Source of the DNA: Rattus norvegicus | Lineage: Eukaryota > Chordata > Mammalia > Rodentia > Muridae | Assembly (NCBI RefSeq): GCF_036323735.1 | Contig: NC_086040.1 | Span: 7,718,568 to 7,782,567 of the forward strand | Reading direction: 5' to 3' | Length of the DNA: 64,000 nucleotides | Shown here: in pieces, positions 47,163 through 59,275 of the stretch | Layout of the letters: every line of letters starts with the position of its first letter | How positions within the stretch are numbered: position 1 is the first letter of the stretch | Made by a program: the position numbers and the translations under genes | Notes under the pieces: model-generated | What the model saw: only the letters and a program-made list of their open reading frames with translations | Told to the model about the DNA's origin: nothing | Databases searched by the model: none

Positions 47163-49500
47163 GTACCCTGCAAAAGTTATTTAATCTCAGGCCATCTCTG
47201 ACAAGTAGGGTAGAGTTTTCCTCATCCACCTCCTGCCAAGAAAATAAATGCCTTGAAAGTGTATACTGATTCTTTTCATCAGGATCTACCATGGAGAGTC
47301 ACAGGAAGGCTTTCTTCAGGAGACTAGATAGTGGCTTTAAAGGCAAAGTCCTTCTCTGTTACTCTTCATGATGGATTCTGAAGAAAGGAAGCAGTCTATA
47401 TTTTCAAGGCATTTATTTTCATGGCAGAAAGTGGATGAGTAAAACTGTACCCCACTTCTTAGAGGGGGCTTGAGATTAAATACATTTTGCAGGGAGGAGT
47501 GTCTGGAAAGGGATATTCATTGGTGAAGCCTCCAGGGCTTTCAGTATCTCATTATAAGGGAGATCTGTTTTTGGGCCTAGGTGACCAGTAGTCATGTTCT
47601 CTCTATGTGAAGGGACTTGGGGCATTGTCCTGACATGACTGATACTAACAAATCTATGGTGAACTACAGGTTAGTGAATAGTCTGTTTTTCTGGGAGTGA
47701 GGCACAATGCATAGTATGCTTCACAGTCACCGGGCTTTCAAACTTCCTCAACTGGGAACCATCGTCTTTTACTGTTCCACAGAAGGTTTCTTAGTTCTTG
47801 AAGGAACTGTAGGTTAATGGCTCTGTGATTACTGCAGAGTTTCTAACACATTTGATGTTGAAAGGGTATCTGAAACCACAATGACTTACTGGTGAAGGTT
47901 GTGAAGCACATTGCCCTTGACTTCCTGGTTTAGATAGGGTGTGCCTGAAGTCTCCTTGAGTCGTAGAGAATGATTTGATCTCCACCTCAGGTATTGGGGA
48001 AAGTGTGAATCTTCATGGTAATAAAGGAATAAATCTGAGGCCTCTTTGTCAAAAATACAACTGGTAGGACCCATTGATAGAATGAGAATGCTGATGTATC
48101 TACAAACAAACTATTATGGATACCATGCTTTAGAGGCAGAAAGTCTCATACTATCTTGGGGAAAGCAGAAATGCCAAAGACTGTCATACCAGGGGAAGAT
48201 CAAGAGTCAATTTGGAGTGTAGAAAAGGCCTGAATAATTCCTTACCGATGCTTAATGGACCCTAGGACATTCGTATCATGCAGGGTGTCCAGTAGTGTAA
48301 CCAATCTCCAACATTCTAGGAGGCAGTTCCCAGATAGATCTCCTGATAAATCATCTGCCTACTTCTGAGCATGACTGGCTGTCTCATTTTTGTTGACCAA
48401 CTTTATCAAACTTACAGCTTTATTAAACTTAAAGATACATCCATTGTCTATGGCTCTCCTCTGTACTCTTGGGTACTAGGACCTCAGAGGACTGTTCTTT
48501 GAACAGAGGTTATAAGGACAGAGTACCACAAGATGATGTACTCTGTGCACCTTAGATCAAGCGAGATGATTTGTCACTATTAGGTGAGATAAAAAAGGAG
48601 TAGTTCCACAGCAGTCAATGGAAGCTCATCTTATTCTCCATGAGGAGCAAATTGTATAGAATGTTCTCCTGGCTACTAATTGTGATATACTCTTAACCAA
48701 AAGGAGAATGCTTGCCATGATTTTAATCAGAGCATCCTATGTGATGTGTCAGTGTGCATCTTAGGAAGCTAGGCGTAGAAGCTGTAAGTTTGATAAATGG
48801 CTGATTACAAGTAAAAGTTCTAAACTCCTGTTTTTCAAATGTAGCAGAGCATGGTAAAAGATGAGGGCAGCTTGTGAATGAATAGAGCTGAAAATGTCAT
48901 GGTAAGGGAACATAGGTCCCAGGCGCCCTCTTGTGATAGGCTGACTTAGGGGTCCCATTTTGCAGACTGGGAAGGTCTGGTGACTCCTTGGGCAGAAGGG
49001 CTAATTTGGTGGCTACCAAGGGCAGAATTGATCCACTCTAGATTAGAGGACGTATTTCTGGACTCTGAAGAATGTTTGAGAGGATAGTTTGACACTCTCA
49101 TTTTCTGCATGGGAAGCTTGAATGTCCCTTTGCTCAGAAGAAACCTTTTTTGTTGTGGTTTTAGGAGATTTGGACTGTCTGTTATTGCTTCGTGGTGGAG
49201 GGGAACTTCTGAGTACCATCTAATGAGATTTACAGGATCTATAGGCTCCTTTTGCAGAATCAGAAGATGTAAGGTTTCTGTTAGTCTCAGTTTTAAGCTT
49301 TGCACCCCTCATGTCAGCTCATACCCCTATTTGAAGAATGGCAGTGTTTCCACCCCTCATCTTCTAAATGCAGAGTTTTCACAACTTCTTCATCTGAAGA
49401 GGCATGCCTGGATTTTTTTCCCTGACTTAGAATGCCTGGAGCAATGTCCTGGAGGGGGAGAATGTCTGATACATTCTTTAGGAAGAGTAAGAGATCTGAA
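47163..49500 (-). repeat. Degenerate 30-bp coding-type array, right of the proviruses
   Basis: Array sequence continues after the proviruses, with eroded units (for example 'gaggcctctttgtcaaaaat' near 48,036). A minus frame of 119 codons lies at 48,946-49,305. The opposite-strand frame of 143 codons (49,109-49,540) is open by chance, since it lacks the repeat pattern. Clear repeat register starts at about 49,500. Confidence 0.6.
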
Positions 49501-49517
49501 ACATATTTTTGACGATT

Positions 49518-50018
49518 TTAAGGGAGAGCTGCTCCTTTGAGGAGTAAAGGTAGTACTTGAGTTCTTCCTGGCATGCTTGGAAGATGTGAACCTCCTTTTA
49601 CCAGAAGGGATACATTTAAGTGAACAAGTTCTGAAATGGAATAAGTGATGTCCCCTACAGAAAATGGGTAATATTTTAGCATCCTTTGGGTAGATTTGAG
49701 ATGTCTAGGGCCTTTCTTGGAAAACAAGAAATGTGTCGGGCATTCCTCCTGAAAATGGAAAGAGATAAAATCATCTTCTGAAGAAAGAGGAAGTCCACAA
49801 AAGTCTGTTGAAAATAAAGTTCCCACAGTATCTTGGGTAGATGGCATTGGCTGTAGATGCCCCTGGCCTGGCTGAGAAAGTTCTAGAGTTTCCTGGGGAA
49901 ATGTTGGTGTTTTAAGGAACATTTCTTCAGATACTAAATGGTCCAGAGTATGTTTAATATGTTTCAAAATCCCCACAGCCACTGACACAGATGGGAAAGA
50001 TTCTAGAGTCCTTGACAC
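49518..50018 (-). pseudogene. Surviving repeat frame, 166 codons
   Basis: Part of the decapeptide array. It contains weakened repeats such as LELSQPGQGHLQPMPSTQDT. It is the most distal of the longer frames, and its frame phase differs from the 51,215-52,222 frame. Confidence 0.55.
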
Positions 50019-50463
50019 AGATTCTGAAATCTTAAAATTGGATTGGGTAGATGGCAGAGGTTCTTCTACATCTGCAGTAAGTGGTGAAGAAGGTAGAAAT
50101 CTGAAAGAATCTTGTGGAGGGGATTAAGATTCCTTAAACTCTTGGGTGACAGGTGGTATTTCTGCAGTGTTTCCATACATGACAATGTTTCTACTGTGCC
50201 ATAGGTGATTCCAAAAGTCCAATATCTTCTGATTAAGATGGCAAATGTCCTATTGCTTTTTTTTTCGAAACAGGGTCCTGGGGTCTTGTGGGTTAAATAG
50301 GAGTTTTCTGTAGGCATGTGATCAGTTGGTAACTTCTGTTCTTTGCTCTGGGAAAATTCAGAAGTTCTCTGAGTTCCCATGCAAGGAGAACTGAGCCCTG
50401 TATCATCTTGGGCATATCCCAAACATTCTGTGGTCCACAAGGTATCTGAGGAAAGATATATAG

Positions 50464-50841
50464 CTATTTGTCAGATGATGATGTTCCTAGGAAACTCTGA
50501 GCACACAGGGAAGGTCTCAGAAACAATAAGACCAGTTGTGACACTTCCATCCACAGTTGGTCAGATAGAGATGATCCTATACTCACCATGGTATTTCCTA
50601 AAATTTTGAAATCTCCTGGTGAAATATTGGATATTCCTGGGTCACCATGTCTATAAGTGCAACATTTTAGATTTTCCTGTAAAGACTGGCAAGAGCCTAT
50701 AATTTCTTGAACAGATAACGAAGTTCCTGGATTCACTTGAACGGTTAGGCACACTGCCAAAGGACATAGTGCAGATGATACAGATTCTAGTATTCCTTGT
50801 GCAGATAAAGAAATTCCCTTGGGACCTTTGGAAGAATGCAC
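50464..50841 (-). pseudogene. Surviving repeat frame, 125 codons
   Basis: Contains SAQGILESVS and SVQEIIGSCQSLQENLKC, which fit the 10-residue register. It lies in a third phase relative to neighbouring frames, so at least one frameshift separates it from 51,215-52,222. Confidence 0.55.
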
Positions 50842-51214
50842 AGATCCTAAAGAGTCTGAAGAAGATGGTCTTTTTGTTGGAGCCCTTGAACAGAATCCAA
50901 AGACTCAATTGTTCCCTGGCATAAGCTACAAGGTCTCAGAGTACTTTCCGTAGATTTAGAGAGATCAAGGGCCCCTTCTGTGGAAAGGGATGATCCAAAA
51001 GGCTTGGGGAAGGAAATAAGGAACTAAGTTCTTCAGATATTGAAATATCCAGTGGTGAGTCATCATATACCACATGTCCTAGGGTAGCTGTTGAGGATTT
51101 TGTGAATCTGGTGCAGATGGTAAGTATTATAGAGGCCCCTGGGCAGATGCCAAAGACTCTACAGAGCCTTGTGCATTTGCAGAAAATCTCAGATACTTGG
51201 TCATATTTCAAGGA

Positions 51215-52222
51215 TTATACCATCTTTTGAGCAGGGTGGGTATTTCCCTGACACAATGGGGAAGATGATGAGTCTGCTACTGTGCAGTGTGTAGAGGTGG
51301 ACGATGTTCTTGTACCTTGTGTATGTAAAGAAGGACTTGAAAGCCTTTGGGCAGATGTAGAATATTGCAAAGATCTATTTGTAGATGTGGGCAGACACAC
51401 GGTTGCCTGTGCAGAAAGACAGGGACTCACAGCTGCATGAACCAAATCAGGAGATACTTGAGTTCCATGTTCCCAGGAGGAACAACCCAGAGGACCATGA
51501 CAACTTTCAGAATACAGTGATGTATTCGTCATGGCTTTGGCTGAGATGGAAAGTTTCAGAGGGTTCACAGCTGATTGAAAATGTGCTAGATACCCTTGAT
51601 CTGATGGGAAAGTTTCTGCACCTCCTTGAATAAAAGATGAATGCTTATCAGATTCTGGAAGTGATGGTAGCCAAGTTTCTTGTGTAGCTGAAGCAGACTG
51701 AGAAGATACCACAAACTCCCTGAATTCTGCCGAATGGAACAGGGTACTCTGTGTGTCTTTATGTTGTGCCAATATCGCAGAAGATTTTGTTGAAGGTTCT
51801 AGCTCTCTTTGAAAGGATGACAAAGGACTTTGCACAGGAAAATTTCCCTTTGCACCTGTGGGGTTTTCCTTTTGCCATTGAGAAGTTAGCAAATGTCCTA
51901 CAGCTACTGTAGTAGATAGTGGAAGTACATGAACACCTGCTGCAGATGGGCAGTGTTGTGCATAACCTGGTGAAGACAAAAAAGTTCCCTGAGTTGCCTG
52001 GCTAGATAGGAGAGTTCCAGTGGTTTGTTGGGAACTTGATGAGCATTGTACAGTATATTGAACAGATGGAGAAATTTTGAGATTCCTCTGGGAAGGAGTT
52101 GAATGTTTCAAATAATCTGGAACAGATGGCACAGTTCTTATATTTTCTTGCTTGGATGTGGACAGTTTCAGAGATCCTTGGGCAGATAGGGTAATACTCA
52201 GATCCCCTTTTGCAGATGACAA
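51215..52222 (-). pseudogene. Longest surviving repeat frame, 335 codons
   Basis: The best preserved piece. Its first 70 residues divide cleanly into 10-residue units (SAQGSLKLST, SKQENIRTVP, SVPDYLKHST, PSQRNLKISP, SVQYTVQCSS, SSQQTTGTLL). The rest is looser but remains rich in Ser, Thr and Gln. The upstream end is a TTG codon, not ATG, so it is an internal fragment of a larger coding region and not a gene with its own start. No signal peptide or membrane segment. A stop-free run of 1,008 bp in AT-balanced DNA is itself unusual. Confidence 0.65.
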
Positions 52223-52964
52223 AGATCTTAAAGTTCCTTCAGTAGTTAAGGAAACTCCCTGAGGTCCTTGAATACATGGACAACTTTCTCCTACCTGCTT
52301 GTCACTTTCCTTATAACTTAGAGTCCCGGAACAAAAATGAAAATTTCTTCATTTCCCTCTGCAGATATGGGCTCTCTTAAAGTGGCTTCTGCATAAAGGG
52401 AAACTTGTTCGAGTACATGAGTAGATAGTGTGGGAAATACAGAAATGTGTCCTGATGCATTCAGCTCAAGACTTGCTTGTGAATTTAGGGAAGTTGTCTC
52501 AGCATTTTGAAAAGATGGGAGAGAGACTGAACTTGCTTGTCATGGTGAGGAATGGGGAAGAGGCTTTGGGGCATGTGGTAATGTTCCTGAAGTCCTTGGC
52601 AACTGGGAAGTCATTTGTGAATAAACCAAGTCAGTAGAAAAATATTTATATGTACACTGGTCAGACTCAGATGTTCTCAGAATCTTTTGGGAAGATGATG
52701 ACTGCTGGAGAGACTGTTGAGTATATGTTGATGGTCCCAGATTTGACTGAGCAGATATGCAAAGTTTGGTAGGTAGCAACTATGACAGATCCCTTGAACC
52801 TACTAAGGAAGATTCCTCAGCTCCTTGATCATGTGGTGAATGCACTATAGGTTCTGGATGAGATGGCAAAGCATCTATATTCCCTGGGAGAGTTGGTCAG
52901 GGATTCTGAGATTTTACCGTTCATGATGAGTGCCCTAACTTCTTCTGGTAAGATGTTGAATGCT

Positions 52965-53369
52965 CTAAAAATCCTGGGTAGATGACAAAGAACTACCAAA
53001 CCCTTGGACAGACTTGGAATGCCCTTGATTACATCTCACTGTTGCTTGTGTTGCTGGTGTAGTGTGGGGAGGTTTCTGAGGAGGTAGTGCAGTTAATGGC
53101 ATTTTCACACTCTTTTGGGAAGATAATATTTTTTTAGATGAAGAAGATCTCAGAACCTCTGTAGCAGTTGTTGTATGTCGCAGAATATCCTGTATACATA
53201 CAGAAAGTATAGAAGCCTTCTGAAAAGAATTGAAACTTTTCTCTGATCCTTGTACATATGGTAAATTATTTTGTGCCCTAGTATCAGATTTGGGCAATAC
53301 CATAGCACCACTATGAGATTGAGAATGATTCTCAGCCCTTTGATTAGATGGTAATATTTGTTCCTTCAT
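52965..53369 (-). pseudogene. Surviving repeat frame, 134 codons
   Basis: Contains SNQRAENHSQ, SDTRAQNNLP and YVQGSEKSFN in register, then a Pro/Thr-rich stretch. It shares its phase with 54,366-54,986, so the ancestral reading frame probably ran through both. Confidence 0.55.
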
Positions 53370-54365
53370 ATGACCATGTTGAGAAGACCCTAATGTCCCT
53401 GTCTTGCATGGTGATTATCCTACCATTCCATGTCCTGAGGTAGATTGTCCCAGATTGTCTTTTTCTGACTGGTATTTTTTCCCTTCCTCTTTGTCAAATG
53501 CCAAAGGCTCTTGGTTCCCTTGTGGCAGTGAGGGCATTTCGAGAGTATTTTGTAAAGGTAAATTCCCTATTGTAGATGACAAAGAATGCAGATTCTCCTT
53601 AAAAGGTGTGTAAATGTCCAGTGGTCCCTGGGTAGTTACCAAAGGTTCTAAGACCTGTGTAGTAGGTGGATAAAGTTTCTGTGCATCTGGTGCAGAGAGA
53701 GACTTCTACACCTTCTTTTCTGGCTAGCAAAGACCCTTGAGTTCCTTGGCAAGATGAGGAAGATACCAAAGCCTCTGTAGCAGAGACAAATGTGGAGCAG
53801 AACGAGATGATCCTTTGGCTCCTGTGTCAGATGGAGAAATAGCTGTGTCTTTTTCCACATTTGAAAAAGGTCCATGCTTTCTGTATCTTGATTTTGATAG
53901 TTTTACAACCACTGGAGAAGAGACCAAATGTTGTAGCGTCCCTTGTGTAGATGGTGAAGGATCCAACCCTCCTGGTAGTGGAACAAATAGTTCAAATGCT
54001 CCTTCAGCTGTTTGTAAATGATCTAGAGATTTTAGGATATTAGGGCCTGGTTGCAAAACAGCTAGCTGGTGCACTTGTGAACTTTCCTGCAAGTTCTGGA
54101 GATTGCAAAGTCTTTGAATGGCACTGTCAGGTTTTTAAGGTTCTTGAGATCCTGGGGCAGATATTAAATGTTGGTTTGGACCTTGAGTTAAAAGAGAATG
54201 TAATGAAAGTTTCTGAAAATCAGAAACAGGTTTCGCTGTCCTTTCAGGAGATGATATATTTTCCATTCTCGCTTTTGTGTACCTTGACTTTTCTACAGCC
54301 TGTGGCATAAAAAGCAAACATTCTATCATTCCTTGAGAAGATGTCAGAGAATGAAAAACCCCTTG

Positions 54366-54986
54366 TCAAGATGAGGAATTTTTTAAGAATATTTGGGAAT
54401 AGGCCATAGATGCTTCAGTTCCTGTTACAGAGGAAGATTTCAAGACCCCTTTAGCATATTGTGAAAGTTCTTGTCTATCATTGCCTGATGAGGAAAATCC
54501 TGTATGCACTGAAGCTAAAGGCAAAGCGCATTGTATCCCTGATATACTTGGAGGAGATTCCAGAACAGTTTTTGAATGTGTCAAAGTTCTGAGTTTCTCC
54601 GTGGCAGATTGGCAGTGTTTCACATCTTCCTGTGAAGGTGCTGAGCATTCTGGAGCCTCTTGGGAAGATGGTGAAAGACCTGAAGTCTCCGGTGCAGATA
54701 AGGAAATTTCTTCAGGTTTTTTGGCAGAGTGTATATGTTCAGGAGACTTTGGAGCAGACAGAGAGGATTGCAGACCCTGTGTGCCTGGAGAAATTTCTAA
54801 AGCCTTGGCATTAGATTGCAAATTCTCATGAGCCTCTTGGGCAGATGCCAAAAATTTCTGAGTCCCTTGATCAGCCACACAATGTTTAAGAGCCTGTACA
54901 CTAGGTAGCAAATGTTCCAAAGCATCTTGGGCACTTGGAACACGTTTCAAATATTCTTTGGAAGAAGTAGGTTTCATTAGAGCCAT
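54366..54986 (-). pseudogene. Surviving repeat frame, 206 codons
   Basis: Nearly regular decapeptides throughout: SAQDALEHLLP, SVQALKHCVA, SAQEAHENLQ, SAPKSPEHIH, SAPETSGLSP. It begins with a genuine ATG, but this is likely internal. It is the clearest demonstration that the minus strand, not the plus strand, was coding: the overlapping plus frame (54,481-54,831) has no repeat consensus. Confidence 0.62.
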
Positions 54987-55888
54987 TTCAGCTGGTTTTA
55001 ATGGTTGTATGGTCCCTTATTCTACTGTGGACAGATCTGGTGGTTGATGAGCTGACAGAGAAAGTCCCTCACCTCCATGAGTGGATGACAAAAGTGTGAG
55101 AATTTCTTGAGCTGGTAAGTGAAATCTCCCAGGATCCTGCTCAGACAGCATATCCCTTGGAAAACCTGCCATATCTGTCAAATATCCTGGAGATCCCTGA
55201 GCGTGTACATATGTCCTCTTATCCACTTTCACATATGGCAATGGTCCTTGGAACCCTTAGAAGACAGGGCAGGTGCCATATCTCTTGGACTACACCGAGA
55301 ATGTCTTAGAATTCCCTGTGTAGGTCTGGAAAGTTCTAGAGTCTGTTGTCTAGATAGGGACTGTCCTGCAGGGGCCAGAAAGTCCAAAGTCGAAATTGCC
55401 AGAGCTTCTGGCCCAGTTGGCAAAGGGCCTAGAATCTCTTCGGCAGATTAGCATCTTCCCACTTTGCTTGGGAGAGACACCAAAGCTGGCAGAGCCCCTT
55501 GCTTATTTGGTGAAGGTGCAGCAGTACTATGAGTAGTTATGGAAAGATTCAGAGGGCTTTGCAAAGGCATTAAAGGTCCTGTAAACCCAGGTGTGTTTAA
55601 AGAAGATTCCATGTGCTCCTGAACATGTGGAACATGTACTAAAACTCTTTGTGCTAATGAGGAAAGTTCTTTATTTCCTTGAAGGTGGAGAAAATGTGCT
55701 GGATTCCTTATTGAAGATCCGAAATCTTCCTGAACACCCTGGGTAGGTGGCTTTAGTTCTTCTGTTCTCTAGGTTCACCACACTCTTGGAGAAGTTGCTG
55801 AACATTCTAAAGACCTTTGGCCAGATGGTAAAGTTTCTAGATACCCCTTTTTAGATGTCGATGGTCCTGGGGATTGTATGACTGATGG

Positions 55889-56254
55889 TTAATGTTTCCC
55901 AGGAAGAGTGCTAGAGCCAGATTGATTTTTAGATGCTTTAGAAGATATGGAATTTTTCTGATATACTTGGGCTAATGGTACAAGGTCTAAATAATTTTTT
56001 TTGAATATGGACTTTCCCTCAGATCTTTGTAAATATAAGAAAGGTTTTGTATTTTTGAAATCTAATTTGCACAGTGACAAATCACTTTGAGCATGGAGAA
56101 CAATTTCTGGAGACCTAGAGAGGGGTGAAGAAATTCCCTGAATCCCTGGGGAAGATGGTAAACATGCCTTTTGGGTAGAAGCAGGAGTTACTTGAGCATC
56201 TTTGTATGATATTGAATATCCAGCATCCTCTTGCAAGGATTGGCAACTTTCCAC
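55889..56254 (-). pseudogene. Surviving repeat frame, 121 codons
   Basis: Has the same Ser/Gln-rich style (STQKACLPSS, IQGISSPLSRSPEI) but looser spacing, with a lysine-rich stretch in the middle. It shares its phase with 51,215-52,222 and 57,857-58,075. Confidence 0.5.
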
Positions 56255-57856
56255 ATTTCTTTGGTCATTTTTGGAAAATTCCAGGCCCTTTGGACAGATG
56301 GAGAAGGTGTGGGACTCACCTGAGGAGGAGTTGTAGGTTTTGGTGTCTCTTTGGCCGCAGAAGATGGCAAATATCCCTACTAGCAGAAGGGGGAAGTTTG
56401 AAACTGTCTTCCTTAGAGGAGAAATTTCTCAAGACTCTATCAGAAGGATCAAATCTTAACACATTTTTTCTAGAAACTGGAAGCCTTTCATGCATTTTGG
56501 TAGAGGGAGAATGTCAACTATTTCTCCCCAGATTGGACATGTGAAATAAATCTACTTGGTTAGATGGGGATAGTTGTAAAGCATGCTGTTCAGATGCAGT
56601 AGATCCTAAGACATCCTTCTCACATGAGGAAGGTCTTAATGTACCGTGTATGTGTAGAAATACTGACTGTGACATCAGAATGGGGGGACATATGTGAGAG
56701 GTTTGGGAGCCTCATGAGTAGATAAGTATGTTTCTAGATATTGTTGTGTAATTGTGGAAGTTCCATGAAAAATTTCTTCTAATGGAGAAGTGGAAACAGA
56801 CTTTCGTATACAAGTGTCAGGTTTTGTAGCCTGCTTGATAGGCAAAACAGGTTCTAAGGACCCTTCAGAAGATAAAGTGAAATCCAGAGCCATTGACGTA
56901 TTTGGCAGATGTTCTGGTTCTGCTTGTGGGTATATAGAAGGACTGGAAAACCTTGGTGCATATTTGGAAGAGTTGGTAGCATCTTCTGTACTTGGGAAAG
57001 ATGGCTGATCTTGGGGAGATCAGGAAGTTCCTATAGTCTCCTGTGAAGTTTGCAAAGGTCATATGCATTCTTTTGCACAAATGGGATCGACAGAATTCCT
57101 TTCCTCAGATGTTCAGGATGCTAGAGACACTGTTGTTTGCATATCATGTTCCACCACTCCTCATTCACATATGGTTGGATCCATAATGTTCTCTACAGAT
57201 GAAATATGTCCTAAAACATCTTTTGTACATGTGTCACATCCACAAGACATTTCTCAAGATGTGGCTGTGGGTAGAACTCCTTTTGTAGATGTGTCTTGTC
57301 CCACAGTCTCCTTATGAGATAGAGTACTACTCAGAGAATACTGTTCAGTTTTGGGAAATTCTAGCATCTCTGATGTATATGTGGAAAATTTTGTAGCCTC
57401 TCCTTTCAAGGCAGAATGACCTAGAGTCCCCTGAGGAGGTAGGGGATGTTTTATCTTCTCTGTATATTATATAAATATGAAATCTGCATGGCTCATTGAC
57501 TGTCTGTTGTGATAAACTTGGCTCTTTTGGGCCTATGACAAGGCAGGAGGGTCCTTTTCAGTGGTAGAGAATATTTGACTAATTCTCTGTTGTATAGGGA
57601 CATTGGAAGTACTGGTGGATATGTTGAGGGTGCTAGATCACATCTTTTATGTGCAGAAGGCACAAGAGTTCCTTGGGTGGACTCAGAATTTTCTACCATA
57701 TCTTGCATGGGTGTGGAACTCTCACGAGCCCCTCGGAAACTGGCAATGATCCTTGATGTAATGGTGTACATGCAGAAAGTTTTATCTCTGCTTGGGCTGT
57801 AATGTGAGTTATGAGTTTCACTTGGGGATTTGTGACTGGATTTTGTCACCCTTGGA

Positions 57857-58075
57857 CTATAAGTGATGATTTAAGCCCATTTTTAATAGTGGAGGACTTT
57901 GAAGGTCCTGTTGGTTTAATAGGGAAGTTCTGAAAGCCCCTTTGTCAGCAGAATCAGTTTTCAAACTCATTTTACCCGAAGCAGATTCCATAAGGCACTT
58001 TGGTGGAGATGGGGAACATCTTTGCCTGTCTTTGTGAGTGGACATAGTTCTCTGCCCTGCTTTGGCAGTTGGCAA
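57857..58075 (-). pseudogene. First recognisable repeat frame of the array, 72 codons
   Basis: Units are PTAKAGQRTM, STHKDRQRCS, PSPPKCLMES, ASGKMSLKTD and SADKGAFRTS: 10-residue periodicity, more basic than later units. It marks the promoter-side end of the repeat region. A pyrimidine-rich stretch ending in AAAG lies upstream on the minus strand at about 58,155-58,170 and could hold a splice acceptor, but this is weak. Confidence 0.5.
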
Positions 58076-58242
58076 AGATATTAATGTCTCGTGTTGAGGG
58101 GACAGAACTTAATCCATTGGTGGAATATGAGAAATCACAGAAATTACCTTTGAGAGAAGAAGTTATGCAGCTCTATTTGTATGATGGGGACTGTTGGACC
58201 TCCCCTTGACCTATGTTCGTAAATACCATATAAGACGCACAC

Positions 58243-58398
58243 CCACATGCACACACACACACACACACACAGAGAGAGACACACAATACACACTCACATA
58301 CACACAGAGAGACACACATAGACACACACACATTCACACACTCACACACATAAAAATACTGACACACAGACACACACAGACACACAGACAGACAGACA

Positions 58399-58443
<45 letters not shown>
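58243..58443. repeat. (CA)n compound microsatellite
   Basis: CA runs with GA, TA and CAGA interruptions, ending in about 46 bp of pure CA (58,396-58,441). It lies between the array and the proposed first exon. Cys/Val or His/Thr-rich translations of it are artefacts. Confidence 0.95.
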
Positions 58444-59034
58444 CTCTGATGTATGCTTCCTAGAGTGTCCAGATGCAAAAGGATGAAGTGGCCCCAGGAA
58501 CTAGTTGGTCAACAGAATATTGGTCTGCCTGCAAGTGAGTTGGGGGTTGCTCCAAGGTATACAGTGTCACAACTCTATTAGAAGGCATTCAGGGAGGTGC
58601 TGTATTTTACTCAGTGTGAACCAGGGCTACACAAACCTTACAGAGGGGAAGGGGATTTCGGGTCCATTTACATCGATGGAGGCTGAAGGTACCAGGAAGG
58701 CCTCATTTGCTTGAGTTTTTATAATCTCTGTCCCAGCATCGGTCTGTTGTTCAGGGATCTCCATTTGACCTCCTCAGAAACCGACTCCACTGAATGTGCC
58801 CCATCCCCAACCCTGAGGTCCCATTTGCTTGATTTCAAAGGATTGAAGGTTCAGACTCTGCGTTCTCTATCAGATTAATTCCTCGGGAGGTTGCCCTCTA
58901 AATGCCATGAATTAACCAGTGCATCCATCGAGTTTCTGCATTAACCCATACGTCCCCTAAGTCTGGCGTGTTCTCTCTGCACCGCGCTATCCCTCCATGG
59001 TACCCACCTACTTTCCTCTCCTGTCCTCAGTCGT
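58444..59034. other. Single-copy-looking spacer (candidate intron)
   Basis: No repeat recognised and no convincing frame. If the minus-strand gene model is right, this and the CA tract form the first intron between the donor at 59,044 and the array. Confidence 0.4.
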
Positions 59035-59038
59035 CCTC

Positions 59039-59195
59039 ACTCACCCACAGAATCTGTTCCAGTTTTCCTTTCAGAGAAGTCGATGCTTTCCCCCTCAGCG
59101 GCCTTCTCCTTTCCTGTGTCCTCTCTACATTTGTGGATTGTAGATATAATAAGATTTATCTCACAGCTGATACCATGCATAGGTAAACGCCCCAT
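59039..59195 (-). CDS. Candidate first coding exon of the repeat gene
   Basis: On the minus strand an ATG at 59,195-59,193 has a favourable context (A at -3, G at +4). The frame reads about 50 codons (start MGRLPMHG, later CREDTGKEKAAEGESIDF), charged and hydrophilic. It runs into a good splice-donor sequence, GTGAGT (59,044-59,039), so the exon would end near 59,045. The open frame continues upstream to a TAG next to a TTG, with no earlier ATG. It lies 80-200 bp from the CRE array. No homologous family is recognised. It could equally be a chance frame. Confidence 0.35.
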
Positions 59196-59275
59196 GTTTT
59201 TGTTTCTAGGTCTCAGATCCCACTCGGGGTATTTTTTTCTTTTTTCTAGTTTCAACTATTTTCCCTGAAGCTTCA

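Larger units (their letters stand above)
49500..58140 (-). pseudogene. Giant Ser/Gln-rich decapeptide-repeat coding region, broken
   Basis: Read on the minus strand, this stretch encodes a long series of 10-residue repeats with the rough consensus S-[A/V/T]-Q-G-x-L-x-x-S-P. Clear examples are SAQGSLKLST, PSQRNLKISP, STQGTLQHLV and SAQGILESVS. The DNA unit is 30 bp; four exact-length units run 54,831-54,950. The register jumps between all three frames (for example 51,215-52,222 and 54,366-54,986 differ) and stops occur every few hundred bases, so no single product is possible from this copy. The composition suggests a low-complexity, probably disordered protein. No domain or known family recognised; the function is unknown. 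The distal continuation lies at 22,480-49,500. Confidence 0.7.

Noticed and set aside
49109..49540. 143-codon plus-strand frame as a gene
   Set aside because: It lies opposite the decapeptide array, has no repeat consensus or domain, and is probably open because of the array's composition.
22480..58140. CRISPR array
   Set aside because: The 30-bp periodicity has no alternation of conserved repeats and unique spacers, and the context is a rodent genome.
58173..58478. Cys/Val-rich and His/Thr-rich frames
   Set aside because: Opposite-strand readings of the CA microsatellite.
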